Assembly: GCF_900112195.1 (NCBI RefSeq) | Contig: NZ_FOKR01000021.1 | Span: 1 to 64,000 of the forward strand | From: Butyrivibrio sp. YAB3001 | GTDB taxonomy: Bacteria > Bacillota > Clostridia > Lachnospirales > Lachnospiraceae | Direction of reading: 5' to 3' | Length of the DNA: 64,000 nucleotides | Shown here: piece by piece, positions 7,362 through 15,677 of the stretch | Position numbering within the stretch: the first letter of the stretch is position 1 | Layout: each line of letters begins with the position of its first letter | Notes under the pieces: model-generated | What the model was told of the DNA's origin: nothing | Seen by the model: the letters and a program-made list of their open reading frames with translations, nothing else | The model's database searches: none | Program-made: the position numbers and the translations under genes

Positions 7362-8543
7362 TTACTTCCTTAGCATAAATTTTCTCACAACATTTATTCC
7401 AACCTTATATGGCAGAGGCCTTACTTCCTTATCTGCTTTTTTGAGCATATCGCGAATAGGAATGTTCTGAGGGCAGTGCTGTTCACATTTACCGCACTCA
7501 ATACACTGAGTTGCAAAGGCTGGAGTTTCTTTTAGTCCGACAGTCTGGGCATATTCAAAGCGTGCGGCGGATTTGCTTTCTAATGCAGTCATGTTATAGC
7601 ATCTGAAAAGAGCAGGAATATCTACGCCCTTAGGGCAGGGCATGCAGTATCTGCAGCCGGTGCATCCGACAAGTTCGGTTTCTGAGATTATCTTTTTGAT
7701 ATCATCTATAAGTGCAAAATCTTCGCTGTCAAAGCATCCGGCTGTAGCATTAGAGGCAATTCGGCAGTTTTCATTGACCATTTCAATTGAATTCATTCCT
7801 GACAGAACGCATGTAACCTCGGGTTGATTCCATAGCCAACGAAGGCCAAGTTCTGCGGGCGAATAGCCTTTGTAATAAGAGGATATTGCCTGTTTGGCCT
7901 TTTCCGGAAGAAGGTTTACAAGTTTACCGCCTCGTAGAGGCTCCATGATGACTACTGGGATGCCCTTCTGCGCAGCATGAGTAAGACCTTCAAGTCCTGC
8001 CTGAGAGTGCTCGTCCATGTAGTTGTACTGAATCTGACAAAAATCCCAATCGTAGGAGTCCAGTATACCTATGAAGTCTTCAGAATTTCCGTGATATGAA
8101 AAGCCGATGTTTCTGATCTGACCGGAAGCTTTCTTTTGAGCAATCCATTCTTTGATTCCAAGTTTTTCCAGCTTATCCCACTGATTTTTTGCTGTCATGT
8201 GATGCATGAGATAATAGTCTATATAGTCTGTTCTAAGGCGCTTAAGCTCCTCATTAAAATACTTATCCAATGCATTTGCGCTACTTACAAGGTATTGAGG
8301 AAGCTTTGTGGCGATATTTACTTTTTCTCTTATGGAATTGCGTTCAAGGACCTCGCCAAGAACCGCTTCGCTACCGGTATAAACATAGGCAGTATCGTAA
8401 TAATTGACACCATTATGATAGGAAGCCATGATTTCTTTTTCTGTCTTTTCAATATCTATTGAGCCGCCTTTGGTGGTAAAGCGCATACATCCGTAGCCGA
8501 GAATTGATATTGGTTCACCATTTTTGTTTGATCTGTATTCCAT
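7362..8543 (-). CDS. Aldo/keto reductase with C-terminal 4Fe-4S ferredoxin domain
   Basis: 393 residues from the ATG at 8543, preceded by GGGGTG; the longer open frame to 8618 adds an unlikely hydrophobic extension. The N-terminal 280 residues form an AKR barrel: ILGYGCMRF, NYYDTAYVYTGSE (catalytic Asp and Tyr), ATKLP (Lys) and YYLMHHM (His). The C-terminus has two ferredoxin-type cysteine clusters, CTGCRYCMPCPKG and CIECGKCEQHCP. This architecture is common in anaerobic clostridia. The enzymes reduce carbonyls with NAD(P)H or exchange electrons through the clusters; the substrate is unknown. Cytoplasmic, monocistronic. Confidence 0.9.
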   Translation of the reverse strand: MEYRSNKNGEPISILGYGCMRFTTKGGSIDIEKTEKEIMASYHNGVNYYDTAYVYTGSEAVLGEVLERNSIREKVNIATKLPQYLVSSANALDKYFNEELKRLRTDYIDYYLMHHMTAKNQWDKLEKLGIKEWIAQKKASGQIRNIGFSYHGNSEDFIGILDSYDWDFCQIQYNYMDEHSQAGLEGLTHAAQKGIPVVIMEPLRGGKLVNLLPEKAKQAISSYYKGYSPAELGLRWLWNQPEVTCVLSGMNSIEMVNENCRIASNATAGCFDSEDFALIDDIKKIISETELVGCTGCRYCMPCPKGVDIPALFRCYNMTALESKSAARFEYAQTVGLKETPAFATQCIECGKCEQHCPQNIPIRDMLKKADKEVRPLPYKVGINVVRKFMLRK

Positions 8544-8680
8544 ATGAGACACCCCGTAAATGTGACAAAAAAATATGATTGTGCAAAATATAATATAACG
8601 CAAATTAAAATAAGTCAAATAAAAAATGCGATATATAGTAAATCCCCTTGAATCTCTCCATAGCCGGTGATAAGATTAAA

Positions 8681-8694
8681 TGGAAACGTTACCG
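8681..8694. promoter_or_regulatory. CRE/LacI-type operator upstream of the amylase
   Basis: TGGAAACGTTACCG matches 12 of 14 positions of the Firmicute catabolite-response consensus TGWAARCGYTWNCW as I recall it, and has the AACGTT core of LacI-family operators. It lies 46 nt before the amylase start. A second operator of similar type lies before the GH13 gene at 49832. Confidence 0.55.
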
Positions 8695-8739
8695 GTATCG
8701 GTATCAGTACAATCACAAATAAATATGGAGGGTATGAAA

Positions 8740-11700
8740 ATGGGGACAAACAAACGTGTTTCCGCCGTATCTAAGAAGGCCACATTCATGCTTGGGGGCG
8801 TAATGGCTTTTTCTATGGCGGCAGGACTTTCTTTTGATGCGCAGTCTTTAAAAGTAAGTGCAGCACAGTCTTTAAGAGAGCAGTATGGTTTGAAAGAGGA
8901 TGTGCAGGATGGGGTCATACTTCATGCATGGGACTGGTCTTTTGATAATATCAAAGATAATATGAAGGCCATCGCAGATGCGGGTTACAGCGCAGTTCAG
9001 ACATCGCCGGTACAGCCGTATAAACAGGCCTCAGATGCCGGAAATGAAACTAATGATACCTGGTGGTTGTTTTATCAGCCAACGGACTTTAAAGTTTCAT
9101 CATCCAAAAAAGATAACCTTTTAGGCGGAGAGCAGGAATTCAGAGCAATGTGCGAAGAGGCTGACCGCTATGGAATCAAGGTTATCGTAGATGTAGTTGC
9201 AAATCATGTTGCCGGTAATCGCACAGGTGGCAGCGGATATGATGAGTCAATTGCGGATTATCTCAAAAACGAACAGTTTTATCACAACAATGAATTTCCG
9301 GAAATAGATTATGGAAACAGAATATCGATCATCGAAAACTCCATGGGTAGTGCTCCTGGGACTTTGCCGGATCTGAATACGGAAAATGAAGAGCTTCAGG
9401 CGTATATACTTGATTTTTTAAAGGCTTGTATCGATGATGGCGCAGATGGATTCCGATTTGATGCAGCCAAGCATATCGGAGTTCCGGCAGATGGCGAGCA
9501 GTATACATTTTTCCCGAATGTTGTTAATGCGGCAAAAGAATATTATGTGGAGAAAGCAGATACTACAGCAGACAGATTGTACTGCTATGGCGAGATACTT
9601 GATCAGCCCGGTGGCAATACTAAGGCATCGGATTACACTTCGTATGTTAATGTTACTGACAATAGTACCAGTGCTTCTATCAGGAACGGTGTTCTTGGCG
9701 GCAGTGGTAAGAACGCGGCACTTACAACTTATTACAAAAATGTCCAGGCAAAAAATGTGGTTCTATGGGCAGAATCACACGATGAGTTCCAAAATGCCGG
9801 TGGAGCAACAACTAAGGTTAGCGCCAGCGATATAAACAAAACCTGGGCAATAGTAGCCTCCAGAGCAGATGCAAGTTCTTTATTCTATGCAAGGACAGAT
9901 GGCTATCATGTGGGAAATATCGGTGAGATCGGAACCTTTTACTGGATGGATAAAGAGGTTGCTGCAGTTAATGATTTTCACAATTATTTTGCAGGAAGCA
10001 GCGAATATCTGTCATACAGTGATGCTCTGGTGATGAATGAGCGCGGAAGCCAGGGAGCTGTAATTGTCAATACAGCAGGAAAAGAATCAGATGTTTCTTT
10101 GTCTGTTCATGCAATGGCAGATGGCACCTATGTAGATCAGGTTTCAGAGAATGAATTTGTGGTAAAAGATGGTGAGATAAAGGGACACATTGGTGATACT
10201 GGAATTGCAGTTATCTATAATGCAGGCGAAAAAATAAATCCCGGTGTCACAATTTCTAACCAGGGTGGAACATTTTATGATGATTTCATTGACGTTGAGA
10301 TAGGGCTTACCAATGCTGTAAAAGGATTGTACAGCGTAAATGGAGCCAAGGCTCAGGAGTTCACTAAAGAGACAGTCATCAGACTTGGTGAAGATATGCC
10401 TTTTGATTCAGATATAACGCTCACTTTGACTGCTGTAAGCGATGAAAAGAATGTGTCTTTTGACTATAAATTCCGTAAGGCTGCATGGATAGACAATGTG
10501 GCATACCTTGAACCTCAAAGTGGTTGGAGTACAGAGCATCTTTATGCTTATATTTACAGCTCATCGGCAGGAGAGTATTCAGGCTGGCCGGGTGAGGAGC
10601 TTGGTTTCGATGAAGAGACGGGGCTTTATAAACTTGTACTTCCCAAAGGATTTTTAAATGCGGGTGTGATATTCTCTGATGGAAATGATCATCAGTATCC
10701 GCTTTATAATGAGGGATTTCTTGAGTTTCCTGAAAACGGTGAATATATCCTGGATAAGGCCGGAGTATGGCATAAGTACGGTCAGGTAAAAGAAAAAGAG
10801 TATGCAGTTTACTTTAGAAACAACAAGGGCTGGAATGATGTATTTGCATATATGTGGGCTGATAATGGCGATAATAACAGCCAGTGGCCGGGTGAACAGA
10901 TGGAGCTTGTTGATGGAAATGAGCATCTGTACAAGATAAATGTAAATATGGATAATGGCTATTCTCATGTCATATTCAACAATAATGAAGGAACACAGAC
11001 TTCTAATCTTGATCTTCCGGGCTATCAGGCGCTTTTTACAATGGGACAGGATGGTGGCTGGCAGTCTTTTGAAGGAAATGTTGAAGGACAGAGAGTTGTA
11101 TACTTCAGAAATTCCACCGGATGGGATGAAGTATATGTTTATACCTGGAATGGTGCAGGCGCCGGAAGCAACAGTGGATGGCCCGGAGAGCCTATGGCAG
11201 TTTATGATGCTGATAATGGTATTTACTATTACGTTCTTGATAATGATATTGATTTTGACAAGATTATTTTTAACAATAATTCCGGAACTCAGACAAGCGA
11301 CCTTGATATCCCTTCTGAAACCAGCATTTATATAATCGGCGCTGCCGATAAGTGGGAAGAGTACACTTATGTGAAAAAAGATACAGGCAAAATTGTTGAA
11401 GAGTGGGGCAATAAGTACTGCGTTGATGAAAAAGAAGAGAAATTAACGGGACTTCAGACAATAGGTGGTGAAACGTACTATTTTGGCGATGATGGACTTT
11501 TGAAAGTTGGACTTCAGTTTGTTGATGAGATGCCTTATTTCTTTGATGAGGATGGTAAAGCAGTAAGAAATCAGTTTGTGACACCTTACTATGATTCCTA
11601 CTATTTTGATGCAGATGGAACAGCCCATGTGGGTTGGCTTACACTTGATGGCGACAGCTACTATTTTGATGAACACGGCGCAATGCTTAAGGGAATGCAG

Positions 11701-12003
11701 ACGATAGATGGCAAGACCTATCTCTTTGACCGCAATAATGGCGGCAAAATGGTAAAAGATAAAATGGCTGCAGATTATTGGGGCGACCATTATTATGACG
11801 CAGAAGGTGTTATGCAGACGGGCTTTGTGACATACGAAGGAAATACATATTATTTCTTTGAAAATGGAGATATGGCACATGGATGGCAGACAATCGATGA
11901 AAAGACATATTTCTTCAAAGAAGATGGTACAATGGCAACAGGTACAACATTTGTATACTGGAGAGATTACGAATTTGATGAAAACGGTGTTCTGACAGAG
12001 TAA
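8740..12003 (+). CDS. Secreted alpha-amylase (GH13) with three CBM26-like modules and cell-wall-binding repeats
   Basis: 1087 residues from the ATG at 8740, chosen because GGAGGG lies 7 nt upstream; an upstream ATG at 8680 lacks an RBS. A signal peptide (about 1-42, positive then hydrophobic) precedes the catalytic domain (about 45-480), which resembles B. subtilis AmyE-type enzymes: ILHAWDWSFDNIKDNM, DVVANHV (about 150-156), GFRFDAAKH (nucleophile Asp241), YGEI (acid Glu285) and ESHDE (His347-Asp348). Three repeats with the GWPGE pattern (about 585-880) look like CBM26 starch-binding modules. The last 190 residues are about eight YYF-x-DG type repeats (choline/glucan-binding type), implying attachment to the wall. 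It degrades starch outside the cell. Confidence 0.93.
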   Translation: MGTNKRVSAVSKKATFMLGGVMAFSMAAGLSFDAQSLKVSAAQSLREQYGLKEDVQDGVILHAWDWSFDNIKDNMKAIADAGYSAVQTSPVQPYKQASDAGNETNDTWWLFYQPTDFKVSSSKKDNLLGGEQEFRAMCEEADRYGIKVIVDVVANHVAGNRTGGSGYDESIADYLKNEQFYHNNEFPEIDYGNRISIIENSMGSAPGTLPDLNTENEELQAYILDFLKACIDDGADGFRFDAAKHIGVPADGEQYTFFPNVVNAAKEYYVEKADTTADRLYCYGEILDQPGGNTKASDYTSYVNVTDNSTSASIRNGVLGGSGKNAALTTYYKNVQAKNVVLWAESHDEFQNAGGATTKVSASDINKTWAIVASRADASSLFYARTDGYHVGNIGEIGTFYWMDKEVAAVNDFHNYFAGSSEYLSYSDALVMNERGSQGAVIVNTAGKESDVSLSVHAMADGTYVDQVSENEFVVKDGEIKGHIGDTGIAVIYNAGEKINPGVTISNQGGTFYDDFIDVEIGLTNAVKGLYSVNGAKAQEFTKETVIRLGEDMPFDSDITLTLTAVSDEKNVSFDYKFRKAAWIDNVAYLEPQSGWSTEHLYAYIYSSSAGEYSGWPGEELGFDEETGLYKLVLPKGFLNAGVIFSDGNDHQYPLYNEGFLEFPENGEYILDKAGVWHKYGQVKEKEYAVYFRNNKGWNDVFAYMWADNGDNNSQWPGEQMELVDGNEHLYKINVNMDNGYSHVIFNNNEGTQTSNLDLPGYQALFTMGQDGGWQSFEGNVEGQRVVYFRNSTGWDEVYVYTWNGAGAGSNSGWPGEPMAVYDADNGIYYYVLDNDIDFDKIIFNNNSGTQTSDLDIPSETSIYIIGAADKWEEYTYVKKDTGKIVEEWGNKYCVDEKEEKLTGLQTIGGETYYFGDDGLLKVGLQFVDEMPYFFDEDGKAVRNQFVTPYYDSYYFDADGTAHVGWLTLDGDSYYFDEHGAMLKGMQTIDGKTYLFDRNNGGKMVKDKMAADYWGDHYYDAEGVMQTGFVTYEGNTYYFFENGDMAHGWQTIDEKTYFFKEDGTMATGTTFVYWRDYEFDENGVLTE

Positions 12004-12036
12004 GACTTATGTGATGCAAAAAAATAAAAAAATTCC

Positions 12037-12065
12037 TTGACACAGATTGTATACCAGTGTACAAT
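12037..12065 (+). promoter_or_regulatory. Near-consensus sigma-A promoter of the amt cluster
   Basis: TTGACA (12037-12042), a 17-nt spacer and TACAAT (12060-12065). Transcription would start near 12072, giving a leader of about 200 nt before amt. Confidence 0.75.
12046..12065. promoter_or_regulatory. 20-bp operator-like dyad overlapping the -10
   Basis: ATTGTATAC-CA-GTGTACAAT: 9-bp arms with one mismatch, covering the spacer and all of the -10. A bound dimer would block RNA polymerase. The GTATAC/TACAAT style recalls GntR-type (FadR subfamily) operators, but no such regulator is in the window. Confidence 0.55.
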
Positions 12066-12085
12066 TCAAAACTATAAAGACAATG

Positions 12086-12119
12086 GCGTCTTAGAGAATG
12101 ACTCTCTAAGGCGCTTTTT
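12086..12119 (+). terminator. First terminator-like hairpin in the amt leader
   Basis: GCGTCTTAGAGA (12086-12097) pairs with TCTCTAAGGCGC (12103-12114), with one G-U, followed by TTTTT. It lies about 15 nt after the predicted start site, so besides ending amylase read-through it would terminate transcripts from the amt promoter early. Confidence 0.75.
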
Positions 12120-12190
12120 GCTTTGTGGGAATTTTTAAATATTGAATACAATCATCCCGGGGATGTGTTCAGTAAAAAATGAATTATGTA

Positions 12191-12245
12191 AACGGTGCAA
12201 TGAGGCATCAGGTTTATTTGACCTGTCTTGTTGCGCCGTTTTTTC
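12191..12245 (+). terminator. Second terminator-like hairpin just before amt
   Basis: AACGGTGCAA (12191-12200) pairs with TTGCGCCGTT (12231-12240), with an inner CAGGT/ACCTG stem, followed by TTTTTT. It ends 16 nt before the amt RBS, the position expected for an attenuator. Confidence 0.7.
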
Positions 12246-12273
12246 ATCTAAAAAACATTCGGAGGAGAAAGTT

Positions 12274-14043
12274 ATGAGTGAGGAAATCTTAAGTGCTATA
12301 GATTCCAGTGTCTTTGGCGTTTGGTTCTTGATCGGTGCAGCATTAGTATTCTGGATGCAGGCCGGTTTTGCAATGTGTGAGGCTGGTTTTACCAGAGCTA
12401 AGAATACAGGAAATATCATAATGAAGAACCTTATGGATTTCTGTATCGGTACTGTAGTATTTATTCTTATTGGTTTCGGATTATTCCTTGGGGAAGACAT
12501 TGTTGGAATAATCGGAAAACCCGGATTTGACATTTTTACAGACTATGCAAATTTTGACTGGTCTAATTTCGTATTTAACCTGGTGTTCTGTGCAACAACA
12601 GCTACTATCGTTTCAGGATCAATGGCTGAGAGAACAAAATTTATATCATATTGTGTGTACTCGGCAGTTATCTCAGCAATCATTTATCCTATCGAAGCTC
12701 ACTGGACATGGGGCGGCGGCTGGCTTGCACAGATCGGCTTCCATGATTTTGCAGGATCCAACTGCATTCACATGGTTGGTGGTATCTCAGCTTTGATCGG
12801 AGCAGCTTTCCTTGGACCTCGTATTGGTAAGTTCGAAAAAGATAAGAACGGCAAGATCGTTAAAGTAAATGCTTTCCCAGGTCATAACCTTGTTGCAGCT
12901 GCACTTGGTGTATTTATTCTCTGGCTTGGCTGGTACGGATTCAACGGTGCAGCCTGCACATCAGTAGAACAGCTTGGTTCAGTCTTTGTTACAACTACAA
13001 TCGCACCTGCTCTTGCTACTGTAACATGTATGATCTTTACATGGATAAAATACGGAAAACCTGATGTTTCAATGTGTCTTAACGCTTCACTTGCAGGTCT
13101 TGTAGCTATTACAGCTCCTTGTGATGTAACAGATGCTTTTGGTTCAATCATTATAGGTATCGTTGCAGGACTTCTTGTTTGCTTTGGTGTATGGTTCCTT
13201 GATTACAAGCTTCACATTGATGATCCAGTAGGTGCTGTTGCAGTACATTGCTTAAACGGTATCTGGGGTACATTGGCAGTAGGTCTTTTCGCAACAAATT
13301 CAGCTCCGGGCTATGCAATTGCAGATGCAGCCGGCAATGAGATGACAGGTCTTTTCTATGGCGGCGGATTTAAGCTTCTTGGAATCCAGTTTGTAGGCAT
13401 GCTCAGCACAGCAGCATGGACAGCAGTTGCTATTTCATTAACTTTCCTTGCAATCAAAGCTATCCTTGGACTTCGTGTAAGCGAAGAAGAAGAAATTCTT
13501 GGTCTTGATTCAACAGAGCATGGACTTGCTTCAGCTTATTCAGGATTTGCCATCATGGATGTTTCAAATACTCTTAACATGTCAGTCAATGAGAACACAG
13601 ACCTTGGTGTAAGTGATTATGAGGCTGCAACAGAGATTCAGAAGAGAGCAGCGGTGCCGGTTGTTTCAGCACCTGTACATACAGAATCAGGTATTCATAA
13701 AGTTGTTATTATCGCTAAGTTGTCCCGTTACGACAAATTGAGACGTGCTATGAATGATCTTGGTGTTACCGGGATGACTGTTACTCAAGTCATGGGATGT
13801 GGTGTCCAGAAGGGTTCTGGCGAAATGTATCGTGGAGTCGAGATGGATGCCACTCTCCTTCCCAAGATTAAGCTTGAGGTAGTAGTTAGCTCAATCCCTG
13901 TAGAAAAGGTTATTGAGGCAGCTAAGAAGACACTTTATACAGGTCACATCGGCGATGGAAAGATTTTCGTTTACAGTCTCGACAATGTAGTTAAGATCCG
14001 CACCGGCGAGGAAGGTGCAGCCGCACTTGCGGACGTCGAGTAA
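12274..14043 (+). CDS. amt: Ammonium transporter Amt fused to a C-terminal P-II (GlnK-like) domain
   Basis: 589 residues from the ATG at 12274, with GGAGGAG 6 nt upstream; the frame upstream to 12142 runs through a terminator and is not used. The Amt part (about 1-415) has about 11 membrane segments, FWMQAGFAMCEAGFTRAKN, DFAGSNCIHMVGG and AVHCLNGIWGTLAVG with the twin-histidine pore. A linker leads to a P-II domain (about 472-585) starting HKVVIIAKLSRYDKLRRAM. P-II proteins bind ATP/ADP and 2-oxoglutarate and plug Amt through the T-loop; here the regulator is built in. The T-loop reads YRGVEM where GlnB has YRGAEY, so the uridylylated Tyr51 is absent. First gene of the nitrogen cluster. Confidence 0.95.
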   Translation: MSEEILSAIDSSVFGVWFLIGAALVFWMQAGFAMCEAGFTRAKNTGNIIMKNLMDFCIGTVVFILIGFGLFLGEDIVGIIGKPGFDIFTDYANFDWSNFVFNLVFCATTATIVSGSMAERTKFISYCVYSAVISAIIYPIEAHWTWGGGWLAQIGFHDFAGSNCIHMVGGISALIGAAFLGPRIGKFEKDKNGKIVKVNAFPGHNLVAAALGVFILWLGWYGFNGAACTSVEQLGSVFVTTTIAPALATVTCMIFTWIKYGKPDVSMCLNASLAGLVAITAPCDVTDAFGSIIIGIVAGLLVCFGVWFLDYKLHIDDPVGAVAVHCLNGIWGTLAVGLFATNSAPGYAIADAAGNEMTGLFYGGGFKLLGIQFVGMLSTAAWTAVAISLTFLAIKAILGLRVSEEEEILGLDSTEHGLASAYSGFAIMDVSNTLNMSVNENTDLGVSDYEAATEIQKRAAVPVVSAPVHTESGIHKVVIIAKLSRYDKLRRAMNDLGVTGMTVTQVMGCGVQKGSGEMYRGVEMDATLLPKIKLEVVVSSIPVEKVIEAAKKTLYTGHIGDGKIFVYSLDNVVKIRTGEEGAAALADVE

Positions 14044-14076
14044 AAAATATTAAACAATCAGGAGGGAAAAAGCAGT

Positions 14077-15660
14077 ATGTGCGCAATACTTACATACGCA
14101 AGAGATGATGCAGAAGAGAGCATATTTGCAGATCTTTTGGAAAAAACACATTCCAGAGGACCTGATATGCTCAGGATATTGAAAGTCAAGGGAGGATGGC
14201 TTGGTTTTAACAGACTTTCCATAATGGGTCTGAATGAAGCAGGTATGCAGCCTTTTGAATTAAACGGAAATGCAGTTATATGCAATGGAGAGATTTACGG
14301 CTTTCAATATCTGAAGAATTACTTATTATCTCTTGGCTACAGCTTTAAGAGCGAAAGTGATTGCGAGGTACTGCTTCCTCTTTATGAAAAGCTTGGAACT
14401 AAGATGTTTGGTCTGCTTGATGCCGAGTTTGCATGTGTCATTTATGACAGCAAAAAAGAGAGCTTTATAGCGGCAAGAGATCCAATCGGCATCAGACCAC
14501 TTTATTATGGCTACGATGATGAAGGATATATTCTTTTCGCATCAGAGCCAAAAAACATTACCGGTATATGCAAGGAAATTAAACCATTTCCACCGGGACA
14601 TTACTATGAAGATGGAAAGTTTATTTGTTACAGGGACATGACAAAGGTTAATCAGGTCAGCACCGATTCACTTGAAACAGTTACCTGCAAAATACACGAT
14701 AAGTTATGGAAGGGAATTGAGAAAAGATTGGATGCAGACGCTCCTGTGGGATTTCTTTTATCAGGAGGACTTGATTCTTCACTGGTGTGTGGCGTAGCAG
14801 CAAGACTTTCAGACAAACCGCTTGAAACATTTGCAATAGGTATGGATATTGATGCGATTGACCTTAAATATGCGAGAGAAGTTGCTGATTTTATCCATTC
14901 CAACCATCACGAGGTAATAATCAGTAAAAAGGACGTAATTGATGCCCTTGAGCCTGTTATAAAAGCTCTTGGCACATACGATATCACAACGATACGAGCT
15001 TCAATCGGAATGTATCTCTTATGTAAGTGGATTCATGAAAACACTGATATAAAAGTAATCCTTACAGGTGAGATATCAGATGAGCTTTTTGGTTATAAAT
15101 ATACTGATTTCGCACCGGATGCCGAAGCTTTCCAAAAAGAGGCAGAAAAGAGAATTCATGAGATTCATATGTATGACGTTCTTAGAGCAGACAGGTGTAT
15201 AAGTGTTAACTCACTTGAAGCCAGAGTACCATTCGGAGATCTTGATTTTGTTGATTATGTGATGAGCATAGATCCCCAAAAGAAGCTTAACAGCTACGGA
15301 ATTGGTAAGTATTTATTAAGAAAAGCTTTTGAAAAAGATCAGGTAATACCGGAATCCATAAGGATGAGAGAAAAAGCAGCATTTTCGGATGCTGTGGGAC
15401 ATTCCCTTAGAGATGATCTTATAGAATATGCTGATAGTCAGTATTCAGATGATGATTATCAGAAGGCAAAAGAGAAATATGATTTTGCAACACCTTTTAC
15501 GAAGGAATCTCTTTTGTACAGAGATATATTTGAAAAATATTATCCAGATCAGGCCCATATGGTCATTGATTTCTGGATGCCAAACAAAGAGTGGGAAGGA
15601 TGTAATGTAAACGACCCATCAGCAAGAGTTTTATCCAATTATGGTGAATCAGGTAAATAA
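14077..15660 (+). CDS. asnB: Asparagine synthase (glutamine-hydrolysing)
   Basis: 527 residues, RBS AGGAGG 8 nt before the ATG, 33 bp after amt. Cys2 is the class II glutaminase nucleophile (MCAILTYARD), followed by NRLSIMGL, CNGEIYG and DAEFACVIYD. The synthetase half has the PP-loop SGGLDSSLVCG and later LTGEISDELFGYKY and SLEARVPFGD. It converts aspartate, glutamine and ATP to asparagine and glutamate in the cytoplasm. Slightly shorter than E. coli AsnB (554) but with all key motifs. Placed in the ammonium-assimilation operon as another consumer of glutamine nitrogen. Confidence 0.93.
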   Translation: MCAILTYARDDAEESIFADLLEKTHSRGPDMLRILKVKGGWLGFNRLSIMGLNEAGMQPFELNGNAVICNGEIYGFQYLKNYLLSLGYSFKSESDCEVLLPLYEKLGTKMFGLLDAEFACVIYDSKKESFIAARDPIGIRPLYYGYDDEGYILFASEPKNITGICKEIKPFPPGHYYEDGKFICYRDMTKVNQVSTDSLETVTCKIHDKLWKGIEKRLDADAPVGFLLSGGLDSSLVCGVAARLSDKPLETFAIGMDIDAIDLKYAREVADFIHSNHHEVIISKKDVIDALEPVIKALGTYDITTIRASIGMYLLCKWIHENTDIKVILTGEISDELFGYKYTDFAPDAEAFQKEAEKRIHEIHMYDVLRADRCISVNSLEARVPFGDLDFVDYVMSIDPQKKLNSYGIGKYLLRKAFEKDQVIPESIRMREKAAFSDAVGHSLRDDLIEYADSQYSDDDYQKAKEKYDFATPFTKESLLYRDIFEKYYPDQAHMVIDFWMPNKEWEGCNVNDPSARVLSNYGESGK

Positions 15661-15677
15661 ACAGGAGGAAAAAAGGT

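Noticed and set aside
11443..11880. 145-codon minus-strand frame within the amylase gene
   Set aside because: Antisense to the cell-wall repeat region, whose repeats create long open frames on the other strand.
12086..12245. amt leader considered as an ANTAR target
   Set aside because: The loops are 5 and 7 nt in the best pairings and the two stems are far apart; the paired hexaloops with A1 and G4 are not convincing.
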